Origin: an uncultured Clostridia bacterium
Lineage (GTDB): Bacteria > Bacillota > Clostridia > Oscillospirales > Ruminococcaceae
NCBI GenBank assembly: GCA_945873955.1
Contig: CAMCFA010000008.1
Location: 1-64,000, forward strand
Direction of reading: 5' to 3'
DNA length: 64,000 bases
The notes beneath the pieces were generated by a model, which was not told where the DNA came from, searched no databases, and saw nothing but the letters and a program-made list of their open reading frames with translations. Position numbers and translations under genes: made by a program. Positions 28,235-38,284 of the stretch are shown here, one piece after another; positions within the stretch are counted from its first letter, which is position 1; each line of letters opens with the position of its first letter.

Positions 28235-31200
28235 ATGAAAGAATATGAGGTATTGTTCAAGCTAGGCGCAGCCCTCGGCTCGAACTTTAACGGAACATTT
28301 AGCTCCGCTCGGAAAGTCATTCAAGCGGCAGAGAAAGAAATACAGACCTTAAACAAGACGCAGGCTGACATTACAGCTTATCAGCGGCAGCAGACTAACA
28401 TTGAGCGGACTAATGCTAAGTTGGAAACCTACCGAAAGCAGCTTGAAAATGTCCAAGCCGAAATGGCGCAATCTGGAACTGCAAGTTCGGAGCTTGCAAA
28501 TCGTGAGCTTGAATTGCAACAGCGAATCCGAAGCGCAGAGGAAGCCATAGCAGATAAAAACCAACGTCTTTCTCAGATGGGCGCGGCGCTGTCCGAAGCT
28601 GGAGTAGATGTCAACGCGCTTGCTGACGAACAGCAGCGTTTACAGCAACGAACACAAGAGCTTACGGAAGAACAAACGCGAGCGGCAGAGGAAGCTGAAC
28701 AATTCGGAAACAGGTCTGCTTCAGCATTTGAGCTGGCAGGAGATGCGCTTGTCACAGCCGGAATAGCCAAAGGGCTGAACGAGATATATGACGCATATAA
28801 GGAATGCGTGAACATATCCATGGAATTCGGCGGTACAATGAGTACCGTCGAAGCTCTTTCCGGTGCTAATGCCGAGGAAATGCAGTCATTGACCGCCGAA
28901 GCAAAAGAGCTTGGCGCAACAACAAAATACACAGCTAATCAGTCGGCAGAAGCTATGACCTACATGGGAATGGCCGGATGGGAAGCTACTGAAATGCTCG
29001 ACGGTATGAGCGGTATGCTCAATTTAGCGGCAGCTTCAGGTGAAGAACTGGGACTTACGGCTGACATTGTGACCGATAATTTGACTGCGTTCAAATTAAC
29101 TGCTGCTGATACAGCGCACTTTGCAGACGTTCTGGCTCAAGCCGCAACTAATTCCAATACTTCTGTGGCTATCATGGGCGAAACGTTTTCCGGATCAGCT
29201 TCAATAGCCGGTGCTCTTGGGTATAGCATAGAAGACGTCGCCACAGCTGTTGGACTCATGGCAAATTCGGGCGTAAAAGGCAGCGTGGCTGGTACCGCAC
29301 TTAAAAACACGTTCAATGGTTTATTGGAGGGCGCTACACTTTCGGCGGCGGCAATCGGCGAAGTCGATTTTACCGCACTTAATTCTGACGGAACGCTGAA
29401 GTCGTTCGGTCAAACCATTGATGAATTACGCGGCTACTTCGACCAAATGACCGAAGCTGAACGCGTGAACAATGCAATGGCAATAGCCGGACAACGCGGT
29501 TATAATGGCTTGCTTGCAATTTTAAATTCGACTGACGAAGAATACAGCTCATTGCGCGACAACATTTACAATTGCACCGGCGCCGCAGAAAGAATGGCCA
29601 AGATCCGCATGGATAACCTTCAGGGCGATGTTACATTGCTTGATTCCGCTGCTGATGGACTTAAGCAGACAATAGGCGAGCTTTACGATGACGAACTGCG
29701 GCAACTTGCTCAGATGGGTGCCGCAATACTCACATCTGTCAACGAATTCTGTCAACAGAATCCTGTTCTTGTTAAGTCTATTATGGCTATCGGTGCTGAA
29801 ATCGGTGTTGTTGTTCTGGCTTACAATGCGTGGAATGTTGCCAAAAAAGCCAAGAATGCACTTGACGAACTTGGAAACGCTCTTAAGGCACGTAAAGCAG
29901 CAGCGGCGGCGGCAGCAGCGGCAGCCGAAGCCGGAGAAGCTACCGCTACAACAGGCGCAGCAGCAGCACAGCAAGGCTGGAACTTAGCTATGTTAGCAAG
30001 CCCGATTTTCATTTTTACCGCTGCCGTAGCAGCACTTACAGTCGGAGTAATTGCGCTCAACAAAGCGTGTGAGGTTGAAGATTTTCAAACAACCACTCTG
30101 ACAGAATCATCTCAAAGGCAGAAAGAAGAACTGGACAGCCTTACTGCAAAGTATGATGAGGCCTGTGAAAAGTACGGTGAAAATAGCGAACAGGCGCAGG
30201 CTCTGAAATACGATGTTGATCAGGCGACAGAAAGCTTTGAAGCGAATAAGCGGACTGTTGAGGATCTATATAATGAGCTGGATAGCCTTCATGCAAACTA
30301 TGAGACCATTCTCGGCACTTATCACGAAACAAATTCCGAAATCTATCGGCAGGAACAGTACACTAATGAGCTGACTGCCAAAATGCGAAGCCTTAACGAC
30401 GCTGCCAAGGACGGTCAAGATATTGATTCTGACCTTTCCGCTATCATCGAAAAACTGAATGAGCAGTACCCCGAACTCGGGCTTAACATTGCCGATGTTA
30501 ACGGTCATCTTGATGAAACTATCGCCAAAGTTAATGGCGTATCAGATGCCGAGAAGAAGAAAGCTGAATACGAAAATGCTCGCAATACCCTTGCACAGCT
30601 TCAAGAAAACCAAGAACAACTTGAAACTCTGCGAGATGAAGCTGAAGCAGCCATGCTCGATGCCGGAAGCGTCCTTGCCAATAATCAAGGAAAAGCAATC
30701 TGGCAGAATTTCGTTGGAGCATTCACAAATACCGAGGGCCAAATACAACAAGCGTATAATGAAGCCCAGGATAAGTATTGGCAGGCAGCAGCCGACGCGC
30801 GTGAAGGTAATGCGGCAATTGAAGAGTGCCTCGCAATCATCAACGAATACGAGGGTATGGTAGAGGGCGCAGCGGACTCCATGGCGACCTCTTACGACGC
30901 TATCCTGTTAGCTACCAATGAGGTAAAACAAGCCTCCGAAGAGCTTATGGAAAGCTATAAAAAAGCCTACGATGAAGCGTATGACAGCATAACAGGTCAA
31001 TACAAAATCTGGGACACAGCAGCAACGGTAATTCCAACCAGCATTCAGACAATAAATGATGCAATGGAAACGCAGATAAGCTACTGGAACAACTACAATA
31101 CTGACCTTGAAAATCTGTCCAAGCGAGCTGATGACATCGAAGGTCTTCAAGAAATGCTTGCCTCATTCTCAGACGGCTCGGAAGAAAGTGTCAATGCAGT

Positions 31201-31888
31201 GGCCGGATTTGCGCAGGCTACTGATGAAGAACTTAAAACTGCCGTCGAAAACTGGAAGAAACTCCAGGAACAGCAGGGAGATACGGCAGAGGGGCTGGCA
31301 GGTCTTAGAGTCGACATGGAAAAAGGCTTACAAGATATTGCCGACACCATGCAGGAAAAAATCGACGCTATGAATCTGTCTGATGAAGCCCAGAAAGCGG
31401 CAGAAGACACATTAAAAGCGTATGTTGACGCGCTTAATTCCGGTAAGACTACTGCTGCGGACGCTGCGGCGGCGGTATCTGCGGCGGTTACAGCCGCGTT
31501 TGCAACAGGCAGTACCGCAAATGTCAGCACCACAGAAGAAAAAGTATACGATGGCTCTGTTCGTGGATTCCGTGAGCTGGAAGATATGTCGCGCTATGCG
31601 TCAGGCACGTTATCAGCCGATTCCGGCTTAGCTCTTGTCGGGGAAGAAGGTCCAGAGTTAATACAGATGTCGGGCGGTGAACGTGTCTACAATGCAGGAG
31701 AAACAAGAGCAATAGCAGCTAATATATCCGGCGGCGGTCAGACTACAATCACCATATCTCCAGTATTCAACGTAAGCGGATCTGCAAGCCAAGCGGATTT
31801 GGAAGGATATTCTGATACGCTAGTGAGCATGGTTATTGACGCACTCGAAAGCGCTGGAGTTGACGCAAGGAGGAATGCGTACGCATGA
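28235..31888 (+). CDS. phage tail tape measure protein
   Basis: 1,217 aa; TMSTVEALSGANAEEMQSLTAEAKELGATTKYTANQSAEAMTYMGMAGW (TP901-type TMP); Ala-rich TM segments. Confidence 0.93.
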   Translation: MKEYEVLFKLGAALGSNFNGTFSSARKVIQAAEKEIQTLNKTQADITAYQRQQTNIERTNAKLETYRKQLENVQAEMAQSGTASSELANRELELQQRIRSAEEAIADKNQRLSQMGAALSEAGVDVNALADEQQRLQQRTQELTEEQTRAAEEAEQFGNRSASAFELAGDALVTAGIAKGLNEIYDAYKECVNISMEFGGTMSTVEALSGANAEEMQSLTAEAKELGATTKYTANQSAEAMTYMGMAGWEATEMLDGMSGMLNLAAASGEELGLTADIVTDNLTAFKLTAADTAHFADVLAQAATNSNTSVAIMGETFSGSASIAGALGYSIEDVATAVGLMANSGVKGSVAGTALKNTFNGLLEGATLSAAAIGEVDFTALNSDGTLKSFGQTIDELRGYFDQMTEAERVNNAMAIAGQRGYNGLLAILNSTDEEYSSLRDNIYNCTGAAERMAKIRMDNLQGDVTLLDSAADGLKQTIGELYDDELRQLAQMGAAILTSVNEFCQQNPVLVKSIMAIGAEIGVVVLAYNAWNVAKKAKNALDELGNALKARKAAAAAAAAAAEAGEATATTGAAAAQQGWNLAMLASPIFIFTAAVAALTVGVIALNKACEVEDFQTTTLTESSQRQKEELDSLTAKYDEACEKYGENSEQAQALKYDVDQATESFEANKRTVEDLYNELDSLHANYETILGTYHETNSEIYRQEQYTNELTAKMRSLNDAAKDGQDIDSDLSAIIEKLNEQYPELGLNIADVNGHLDETIAKVNGVSDAEKKKAEYENARNTLAQLQENQEQLETLRDEAEAAMLDAGSVLANNQGKAIWQNFVGAFTNTEGQIQQAYNEAQDKYWQAAADAREGNAAIEECLAIINEYEGMVEGAADSMATSYDAILLATNEVKQASEELMESYKKAYDEAYDSITGQYKIWDTAATVIPTSIQTINDAMETQISYWNNYNTDLENLSKRADDIEGLQEMLASFSDGSEESVNAVAGFAQATDEELKTAVENWKKLQEQQGDTAEGLAGLRVDMEKGLQDIADTMQEKIDAMNLSDEAQKAAEDTLKAYVDALNSGKTTAADAAAAVSAAVTAAFATGSTANVSTTEEKVYDGSVRGFRELEDMSRYASGTLSADSGLALVGEEGPELIQMSGGERVYNAGETRAIAANISGGGQTTITISPVFNVSGSASQADLEGYSDTLVSMVIDALESAGVDARRNAYA

Positions 31889-32097
31889 TAACCTATACAA
31901 CTGTGCAGGGTGATATGTGGGATAAAATCGCCAAGGATCAGTTGGGAGATGAAAAATACACCGACCTTCTTATGAGCGAAAATCCCGAATATGGGCTTGT
32001 GTATATTTTCTCGGCGGGGATCGAACTTAATATCCCGGAGGTGAACGAATACACGGCGGCAGACGACCTGCCGCCATGGAAGGTGGCTAAAGGATGA
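31885..32097 (+). CDS. tail protein X-like (LysM-type) protein
   Basis: MITYTTVQGDMWDKIAKDQLGDEKYTDLLMSENPEY. Confidence 0.8.
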   Translation: MITYTTVQGDMWDKIAKDQLGDEKYTDLLMSENPEYGLVYIFSAGIELNIPEVNEYTAADDLPPWKVAKG

Positions 32098-33944
32098 GCG
32101 ATAAGAATCAGGCGCGGCGAGCGGCGTTTCAAGTTAAGTTTTCCGGCGCAGACATCACGTCATCAATGAAAGAGTACCTTATGCAGCTAACCTACACCGA
32201 TAACGAAGAAGATGAAACAGACGACTTGCAAATCAAATTGCAAGATCGTGATGGTATTTGGCTGAAAAAGTGGCTTAATAATGCAATACAAGCTGCCGCA
32301 GAAGGTGGTAAAACGCTTGACAGCATTCCGGTTGACGAAAGCAAATCCGATGAATACACGACGATCTATACCTACAAGGTTACAGCGGCAAGCGGCGTCA
32401 AAGTTCATGGTCGGGCTGGTGAACAGTATTATGTATACGGGACACTTCCTTACGGAAGCGTAATTACTGCAAAAGGTACTGCTGACGGCTGGGTGAATTT
32501 TGATTACGAGCGAAAAAACGCCTATGTTAGTATGTCTTATCTTACATGTATAGGTTCGCAGCAAGTCAAAGTCGAGAACAGTTCTTCTTCAAAAAAATCC
32601 ACAACTAAAGCTGCCACGAACACAGTCACAGCCACATCTTCCGTTTCCACCGTTCAGGCCGGAAATTGGAATATTGGTGATGAGGTTATCGCCAACGGAC
32701 AACCGCAATACTCAAGCTGGGGAGACGGTACGCCGGGAGCTGCCGTGACAAACTACAAGGGCAAGATCTCGTATCTTAATCTGAAAAGCGGCGTTCCTTA
32801 TCCGATTTGCGTCGGATATCTCGGCTGGTTTTCTGAGGAACAAGTTAAGCTGACAGGAGAATCGGCTGTATCGTCTGGGAGTTCGCAGGAACGGGCAGCA
32901 AGCAAAGGGTTGAAAATATCCGCCGTGATCCTCCGCGAAAACTGGAATTCTGACGGCAAAGATGATATGCTCGATTGCGGTCAATTTGAGCTTGACAGTA
33001 TCGACGCTTCCGGCCCGCCGGCAACCATAACGATAAAAGCTACAAGCCTATCATATTCCTCCACCGTACGGCAGACAAAGAAAAGCAAGTCTTGGGAGAA
33101 CACCACGCTTTCTGCCATCGCTAAGAAAATCGCGGAAGCCAACGGAATGGCTTGTATGTTTGAATGCGGTACAGATCCGTCGTACAAACGTGTTGAGCAA
33201 TACCAGACAAGCGATATTGTCTTTCTGCAAAAGCTGTGCCATAATGCAGGCTGTTCGCTGAAGGTGACAAATAACATTCTCGTAATTTTCGACCAGTCAA
33301 AATATGAGAAGAAAAAGTCAGTATTCACGATTAAGCACGGAGCAGCCGGAGGGTACACCAAGTACAAACTTTCCACCGGCGACAACGACACATATACGTC
33401 TTGCCGAGTGAGCTACACAACATCGAGCGGCGCGGTAATCTCTGCGACAGCTTATGTCGAGGATTATAAAGAACCCAACGATGACGACCAGACAAAAAAT
33501 CAGTGCCTGGAAATACATCAGAAAGTCACCAGCAAGGACGAAGCACAAGCGCTGGCTCATAAAATGCTGCGGCTGCACAACAAGTATGAGTTTGAAGCCA
33601 GCTTTACGTTTCCGGGAGATCCGAAGCTTGTAGCCGGAAGCTCGGTTACGCTATCCGGGTGGGGAGCGTTTGACGGCAAGTATATCATCAAACAAGCTAA
33701 GCACAGCATTGGGTCATCTGGTTACACCACTCAGATAAGCCTTAGAAAAGCACTCGAATCAGACGCTGAGAGCGCCGTAGAGAGCAGTTCAACATCTAAG
33801 GCTAGTGATAACCTTGATGATATTGCTATGGCGGTAATACGGGGCGACTGGAGCAACGGAGAGGAACGAAAGCGTAGGCTCACCGAAGCCGGGTATGACT
33901 ATGCCGCTGTGCAGAAGCGAGTTAACGAATTACTGGGGGTATAA
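32094..33944 (+). CDS. baseplate hub / late control gene D-XkdQ-like protein with internal SH3-like insertion
   Basis: Position and FSGADITSSMKEYLMQLTYTDNEEDETDDLQIKLQDRDGIWLKKW...; internal ASGVKVHGRAGEQYYVYGTLPYGSVITAKGTADGWVNFDY. Confidence 0.78.
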   Translation: MSDKNQARRAAFQVKFSGADITSSMKEYLMQLTYTDNEEDETDDLQIKLQDRDGIWLKKWLNNAIQAAAEGGKTLDSIPVDESKSDEYTTIYTYKVTAASGVKVHGRAGEQYYVYGTLPYGSVITAKGTADGWVNFDYERKNAYVSMSYLTCIGSQQVKVENSSSSKKSTTKAATNTVTATSSVSTVQAGNWNIGDEVIANGQPQYSSWGDGTPGAAVTNYKGKISYLNLKSGVPYPICVGYLGWFSEEQVKLTGESAVSSGSSQERAASKGLKISAVILRENWNSDGKDDMLDCGQFELDSIDASGPPATITIKATSLSYSSTVRQTKKSKSWENTTLSAIAKKIAEANGMACMFECGTDPSYKRVEQYQTSDIVFLQKLCHNAGCSLKVTNNILVIFDQSKYEKKKSVFTIKHGAAGGYTKYKLSTGDNDTYTSCRVSYTTSSGAVISATAYVEDYKEPNDDDQTKNQCLEIHQKVTSKDEAQALAHKMLRLHNKYEFEASFTFPGDPKLVAGSSVTLSGWGAFDGKYIIKQAKHSIGSSGYTTQISLRKALESDAESAVESSSTSKASDNLDDIAMAVIRGDWSNGEERKRRLTEAGYDYAAVQKRVNELLGV

Positions 33945-33946
33945 TT

Positions 33947-34228
33947 GTGAATGATATTGTGCGTATCGGTGAGGTTACCGAGGTCAACGATCTTGAACGA
34001 ACGGTGAGAGTACATTTCCCCGACGTTGATATTGTTTCAGATTGGCTCAAGGTGCTTAAATCGCCGCCGTATATACCGGCAAAAGGCGTTGAGCAACAGA
34101 CCGAAATCGAAGACCTGCATGCGCACAAGATTAAGATTGAGCCATGGTTCCCGGATATCGGGGACTTTGTATTATGCATTTACAACCCCGGATTCAACGA
34201 AGATGGGTATGTGATAGGAGGTCTATAA
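33947..34228 (+). CDS. baseplate assembly protein V-like
   Basis: MNDIVRIGEVTEVNDLERTVRVHFPDVDIVSDWLKVL OB-fold-like. Confidence 0.7.
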   Translation: MNDIVRIGEVTEVNDLERTVRVHFPDVDIVSDWLKVLKSPPYIPAKGVEQQTEIEDLHAHKIKIEPWFPDIGDFVLCIYNPGFNEDGYVIGGL

Positions 34229-34626
34229 TGAAAGTTGGAACGCTAGGTGATATTGTGTTTCAGGTATCTGATAGTACCGTCCTTACCCTGCGAAACGTCA
34301 AGTGGACAGAATCAGCGGACTACTCCACGCATAAACGTCATGGAGGGACAACGTTAAACGAATTCGTAGGATCAAGTCCCGGCTCTATTACGTTCTCAAT
34401 AAGGCTGTCCGAATTTCTTGGTGTGAACACGGTCAAGCAGCTTAAACAAATCATGAAATATATGCGCGATGGAAAGACGCTGCGACTCGTTATTGGCCGA
34501 AAGATATATGGTCGGTATCGCTGGGTAATTACAAAGACAAGCAACACCATGGAATACTATGATAGGTGCGGAAACCTTACGCAGGCCGACGTACAATTAA
34601 CCTTGTCGGAATATATCAAAAAGTAG
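34228..34626 (+). CDS. P2 gpU-like tail protein
   Basis: MKVGTLGDIVFQVSDSTVLTLRNVKWTESADYSTHKRHGG. Confidence 0.75.
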   Translation: MKVGTLGDIVFQVSDSTVLTLRNVKWTESADYSTHKRHGGTTLNEFVGSSPGSITFSIRLSEFLGVNTVKQLKQIMKYMRDGKTLRLVIGRKIYGRYRWVITKTSNTMEYYDRCGNLTQADVQLTLSEYIKK

Positions 34627-34634
34627 GTGATTAT

Positions 34635-34952
34635 ATGGCCAATTACATCGTTTCCTCGGAAGAAGGCGCACTCCAGCTGAACCAGAACGATCCTAATTTG
34701 TCTGTATTGCAGAATATAGCACTTATTCTCAAAACAAAACGTGGCACCGTACCGCTTGACAGAGATTTCGGCCTTGAAATGCAATTTATTGACAAGCCTA
34801 TTGATATTGCTGAAACAATAGCATATACCGAGGTTACAGAAGCGGTGGAAGAATACGAACCGCGTGCGTCTGTCACCGACGTGTCTTTTTCGGCCGGAGC
34901 AGATGGTAAGATGATATTGAATGTGGAGGTAGAGATCGAAGATGAGCCGTAG
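34635..34952 (+). CDS. gp25/gpW-like baseplate wedge protein
   Basis: LSVLQNIALILKTKRGTVPLDRDFGLEMQFIDKP...EAVEEYEPRA. Confidence 0.85.
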   Translation: MANYIVSSEEGALQLNQNDPNLSVLQNIALILKTKRGTVPLDRDFGLEMQFIDKPIDIAETIAYTEVTEAVEEYEPRASVTDVSFSAGADGKMILNVEVEIEDEP

Positions 34953-36318
34953 CAATTACAAGTTCGTGCAGACCGATACATCTGCTGTCATCGAGCAGCT
35001 TATTACTGCATACGAGGAAAAGACAGGCAGAACGTTGCAGGTTGGAGATCCCGACAGGCTGTTCATACTTTGGGTCGCAGATATAATCGTGCAGGACAGA
35101 GTATTTACAAATTATGTTGGCAACCAGAACTTACCAAGCCGTGCGGTAGGGGAAAATCTTGACGCCCTTGGAGAATGGATATACGACTTAAAACGTCAGG
35201 AAGCTCAACCAGCTATTTGCACAATGCAGTTTTCAATTTCAAAGACGCAGGAAACAGCGATTTTAATTCCGCAGGGTACCCGCGTCACGGACAGCAGCAA
35301 GAAGCTGACATGGTATACCACATCAGACGCGCTCGTTGCTATCGGCAATAGAACGACAACTGTAATGGTACAATGCGAAACTGCTGGAACTGTTGGCAAC
35401 GGCTATGTTCCCGGTGAAATAAACACGCTGCTCGATATTGACAACATAAAGTACTTTTCCTCATGCGCCAATATTGATACCAGCAACAGTGGGGCCGAAC
35501 GCTCCACTGACGAAGAATACTATGAGCTTATGCGGTCAAGGCTCGACGCGTATAGCACAGCAGGCCCAAAAGGTGCATACGAATACTGGGCCAAGAGTGT
35601 TTCCTCGGAGATAGCTGATGTTTGCGTGATTCAGCCGCGCAAAAACATAACCAAAACATATGAGGTCAATACAGTTGGCGGCAATAAATTATGCTACATA
35701 GGAGGCAACTACATTGACGAAACCTCCGTTGTGGTTTATAAACCGAGCGGCGCGGCAGCCGCCCTTAACGTTGACTACACGCTGTCGTATGCAGATAACC
35801 TGTTGACGGTCACACTTAAATCGGACGGCGAACTTAGCGCCGCTTCAAGCGTGACAATATCTCATATCGAGAGCAATGCCGGATACGTCAACATATTCGC
35901 TATAATGGACGATGGATCCATTGCCGATGACGGAACAAAGGCGGCTATACTCGCAGCCTGCAACGATAATTGCGTGCGTCCTTTGACCGATATTGTGGAG
36001 GTCAAGGACGCTGATGTTGTGGAGTATGACATTGACCTGACATACTACATAAATCTCAACGCCGAACGTTCGCTTACAGATATACAAGCTGCGGTCAACG
36101 CAGCGGTGAGTGAGTATGTTGCTTGGCAACGCGGTAAAATCGGGCGCGACATCAATCCCTCAAAGCTCGAATGGCTACTCCATGACACCGGCATAAAGCG
36201 TGTAACCATCGCTAGTCCGTCATTTACTCCGCTGAAAGACGGCAAGGATAACTACACGCCACAGATAGCCAAGCTCAAGGATATCAAGATAACCAACGGA
36301 GGATATGAAGATGAGTAA
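34942..36318 (+). CDS. baseplate J-like protein
   Basis: NQNLPSRAVGENLDALGEW...GTRVTDSSKKLTWYT...ERSTDEEYYELMRSRLDAYSTAGPKGAYEYWAKS. Confidence 0.92.
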   Translation: MSRSNYKFVQTDTSAVIEQLITAYEEKTGRTLQVGDPDRLFILWVADIIVQDRVFTNYVGNQNLPSRAVGENLDALGEWIYDLKRQEAQPAICTMQFSISKTQETAILIPQGTRVTDSSKKLTWYTTSDALVAIGNRTTTVMVQCETAGTVGNGYVPGEINTLLDIDNIKYFSSCANIDTSNSGAERSTDEEYYELMRSRLDAYSTAGPKGAYEYWAKSVSSEIADVCVIQPRKNITKTYEVNTVGGNKLCYIGGNYIDETSVVVYKPSGAAAALNVDYTLSYADNLLTVTLKSDGELSAASSVTISHIESNAGYVNIFAIMDDGSIADDGTKAAILAACNDNCVRPLTDIVEVKDADVVEYDIDLTYYINLNAERSLTDIQAAVNAAVSEYVAWQRGKIGRDINPSKLEWLLHDTGIKRVTIASPSFTPLKDGKDNYTPQIAKLKDIKITNGGYEDE

Positions 36319-37108
36319 GGATATATCAGCTATCAACCTCGTTGAAGGGCTGCCTTACGTTTTATCCTCTGATAAGGAAAAGCTCGCCCTGGCTTCTTGT
36401 ATCGCTGATGAGCTTGAAGCCCTTTTCCGAGAAAAGGACATAATCTCTCTATATGCCAGAATAGATCAACTCGACGAAGCTCTACTGGATATTATTGCAG
36501 TCGATTGTAAGGTTGACTGGTACCTTTATGACGGTACCCTTGAAAGCAAGCGTGCGCAAATAAAATCGTGCTTCAAGCTGCACCGCTGCCTTGGAACAAA
36601 GTATGCCCTACTTACTGCGATAAGCGACGTATTCCCCGGATCAGACGTTGAAGAATGGTTTGAGTATGGCGGCAAGCCATATCACTTTACGCTGGTCCTT
36701 GATGTTACCAAAACAGGTGATGGCATACCTATCACGCAAGACATATTAGAGCGCGTTGTAAACGCTATCAAGCCGGTACGTTCGGTTCTGGAAAGCGACA
36801 GCATAACCTATCGTGTGCGCAACTCTATTCTTGTGTCAGTGCAAAGTGGATATGCAGTTTACGAGGTACGGCGCAGCGGTACTTTTCCGTATCCTGCTGT
36901 GCAGGGTGGTATTTCCGATAATGAGATAACCGTCATGGCTGCGCCGAAATATGCCGGTGTGCAAGCCAAAACTAACGGCACGGTAGGCACCTATCCGCGC
37001 CCGGCAATCGAAGGCGGCGTGAATGACGATTATGTATCATTTACAACCAGCGGTGGGAGTGCAGCTTATAGCACCCGTGTGTGCGGAACACCGTTCGGAA
37101 CGTTGTAG
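36305..37108 (+). CDS. tail protein I (gpI-like)
   Basis: LALASCIADELEALFREKDIISLYARIDQLDEALLDIIAVDCKVDWY. Confidence 0.82.
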   Translation: MKMSKDISAINLVEGLPYVLSSDKEKLALASCIADELEALFREKDIISLYARIDQLDEALLDIIAVDCKVDWYLYDGTLESKRAQIKSCFKLHRCLGTKYALLTAISDVFPGSDVEEWFEYGGKPYHFTLVLDVTKTGDGIPITQDILERVVNAIKPVRSVLESDSITYRVRNSILVSVQSGYAVYEVRRSGTFPYPAVQGGISDNEITVMAAPKYAGVQAKTNGTVGTYPRPAIEGGVNDDYVSFTTSGGSAAYSTRVCGTPFGTL

Positions 37109-37125
37109 AAAGGAGGTTAAGCGAT

Positions 37126-37431
37126 ATGGCTCTTGACACAGCAGCCTTGATCGACCTGCGGAATTTTGTCAAGCACCGGGCGGGATATCTGCAATACCGC
37201 GCTGGCGGAACAATGAAAAGGGTACCTATAACCGACGCACAGGTACTCACCGACGGCACGGTAAGGGTGCAGGCAATGATAAGCCCCGGGGAAGCGAACC
37301 ATATAGACCGTGTTGAAATTTACAACAACAATGGAGATCTGTGGGCGCACCAGGACGTCAACATCACAATAAACCAGGGACAAATGGGTGTTTTATACTG
37401 GTTTGACTTTTCGATTAAGGAGGGAAGCTAA
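37126..37431 (+). CDS. tail fibre-associated hypothetical protein
   Basis: MALDTAALIDLRNFVKHRAGYLQYRAGGTMKRVPITD; SD AAGGAGG. Confidence 0.65.
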   Translation: MALDTAALIDLRNFVKHRAGYLQYRAGGTMKRVPITDAQVLTDGTVRVQAMISPGEANHIDRVEIYNNNGDLWAHQDVNITINQGQMGVLYWFDFSIKEGS

Positions 37432-37940
37432 TGTACAATCGTACATACTGGCAAGATCATGTTCTCAGCGAGTCTGGGAAGTATGTAGTTGTTCGCGCTG
37501 ACGGCGGCGACAACGTATTCACGATTACGCCGTTCGGAGAAGTCATGCAGCAGGGCACGTTTCAGGACGCTGCGCACTTCAACAAGGTCGAGGAAGCATT
37601 AGTTGCGCAGGAGATGGCTATAAATCTGCTTATCACCCACGCAAAACAGCAGGAATGGAATCAAGACGATATTCGCACCGCCGTTTCATCTGAAACTGGC
37701 ACGGTAACGCTGACTAACAGCGCAAGGTTTCCGTTCAATAACTCCCAAAAGACTGTTGCTCTCAAAACGGCACGTCCGAATGCTCAATATGTGGTTGTGG
37801 CGCAAATTGCTGCAAGCAACGGCAATGTCGGCGAAATTGAGGTAAGCGACATTTTGGAAAATGGCTTTAAACTCGCATACACCGGCAGCGCCAAAAGCGT
37901 AACTATCAACTACAAAATCATAGGAGGATATACGGTATGA
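37431..37940 (+). CDS. tail hypothetical protein
   Basis: ORF 169 aa in tail operon. Confidence 0.65.
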   Translation: MYNRTYWQDHVLSESGKYVVVRADGGDNVFTITPFGEVMQQGTFQDAAHFNKVEEALVAQEMAINLLITHAKQQEWNQDDIRTAVSSETGTVTLTNSARFPFNNSQKTVALKTARPNAQYVVVAQIAASNGNVGEIEVSDILENGFKLAYTGSAKSVTINYKIIGGYTV

Positions 37941-38284
37941 TAATCGTTAACAAAAACGAGGGTGAGAAGATACCCTACGAACAGAACGGAAATAAGCTGT
38001 GTTTTGACGATGACCTTTCTATCAACCTTGCCAAGCGCGAGGAAGATGACGCGGTACACATCGACATCTGCTTTGATGGTGACGGTGCGCTGGTAGTCGG
38101 AGCTGCGGCAGGCAGACGGTACGTTGCAGAGATCGACATACCCGCAAGGGAGTACATCGAAACCGAGGATGAAGCCGAAGAGGAAGAGCAGCGTAAAACG
38201 CGGCGCGAACCCGTCCCGCTGGACATGGACAAGGTAACACTCACACTGTGGGCAATCGGAAAGGAGAACGAAGATGAGCAGTAA
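37937..38284 (+). CDS. tail hypothetical protein
   Basis: ORF 115 aa, overlaps DGR target start. Confidence 0.6.
   Translation: MIIVNKNEGEKIPYEQNGNKLCFDDDLSINLAKREEDDAVHIDICFDGDGALVVGAAAGRRYVAEIDIPAREYIETEDEAEEEEQRKTRREPVPLDMDKVTLTLWAIGKENEDEQ

Noticed and set aside
29549-30063. Minus-strand Ala/Cys-rich ORFs in the tape measure gene
   Set aside because: Antisense artefacts of the Ala-rich GCx codon tract.
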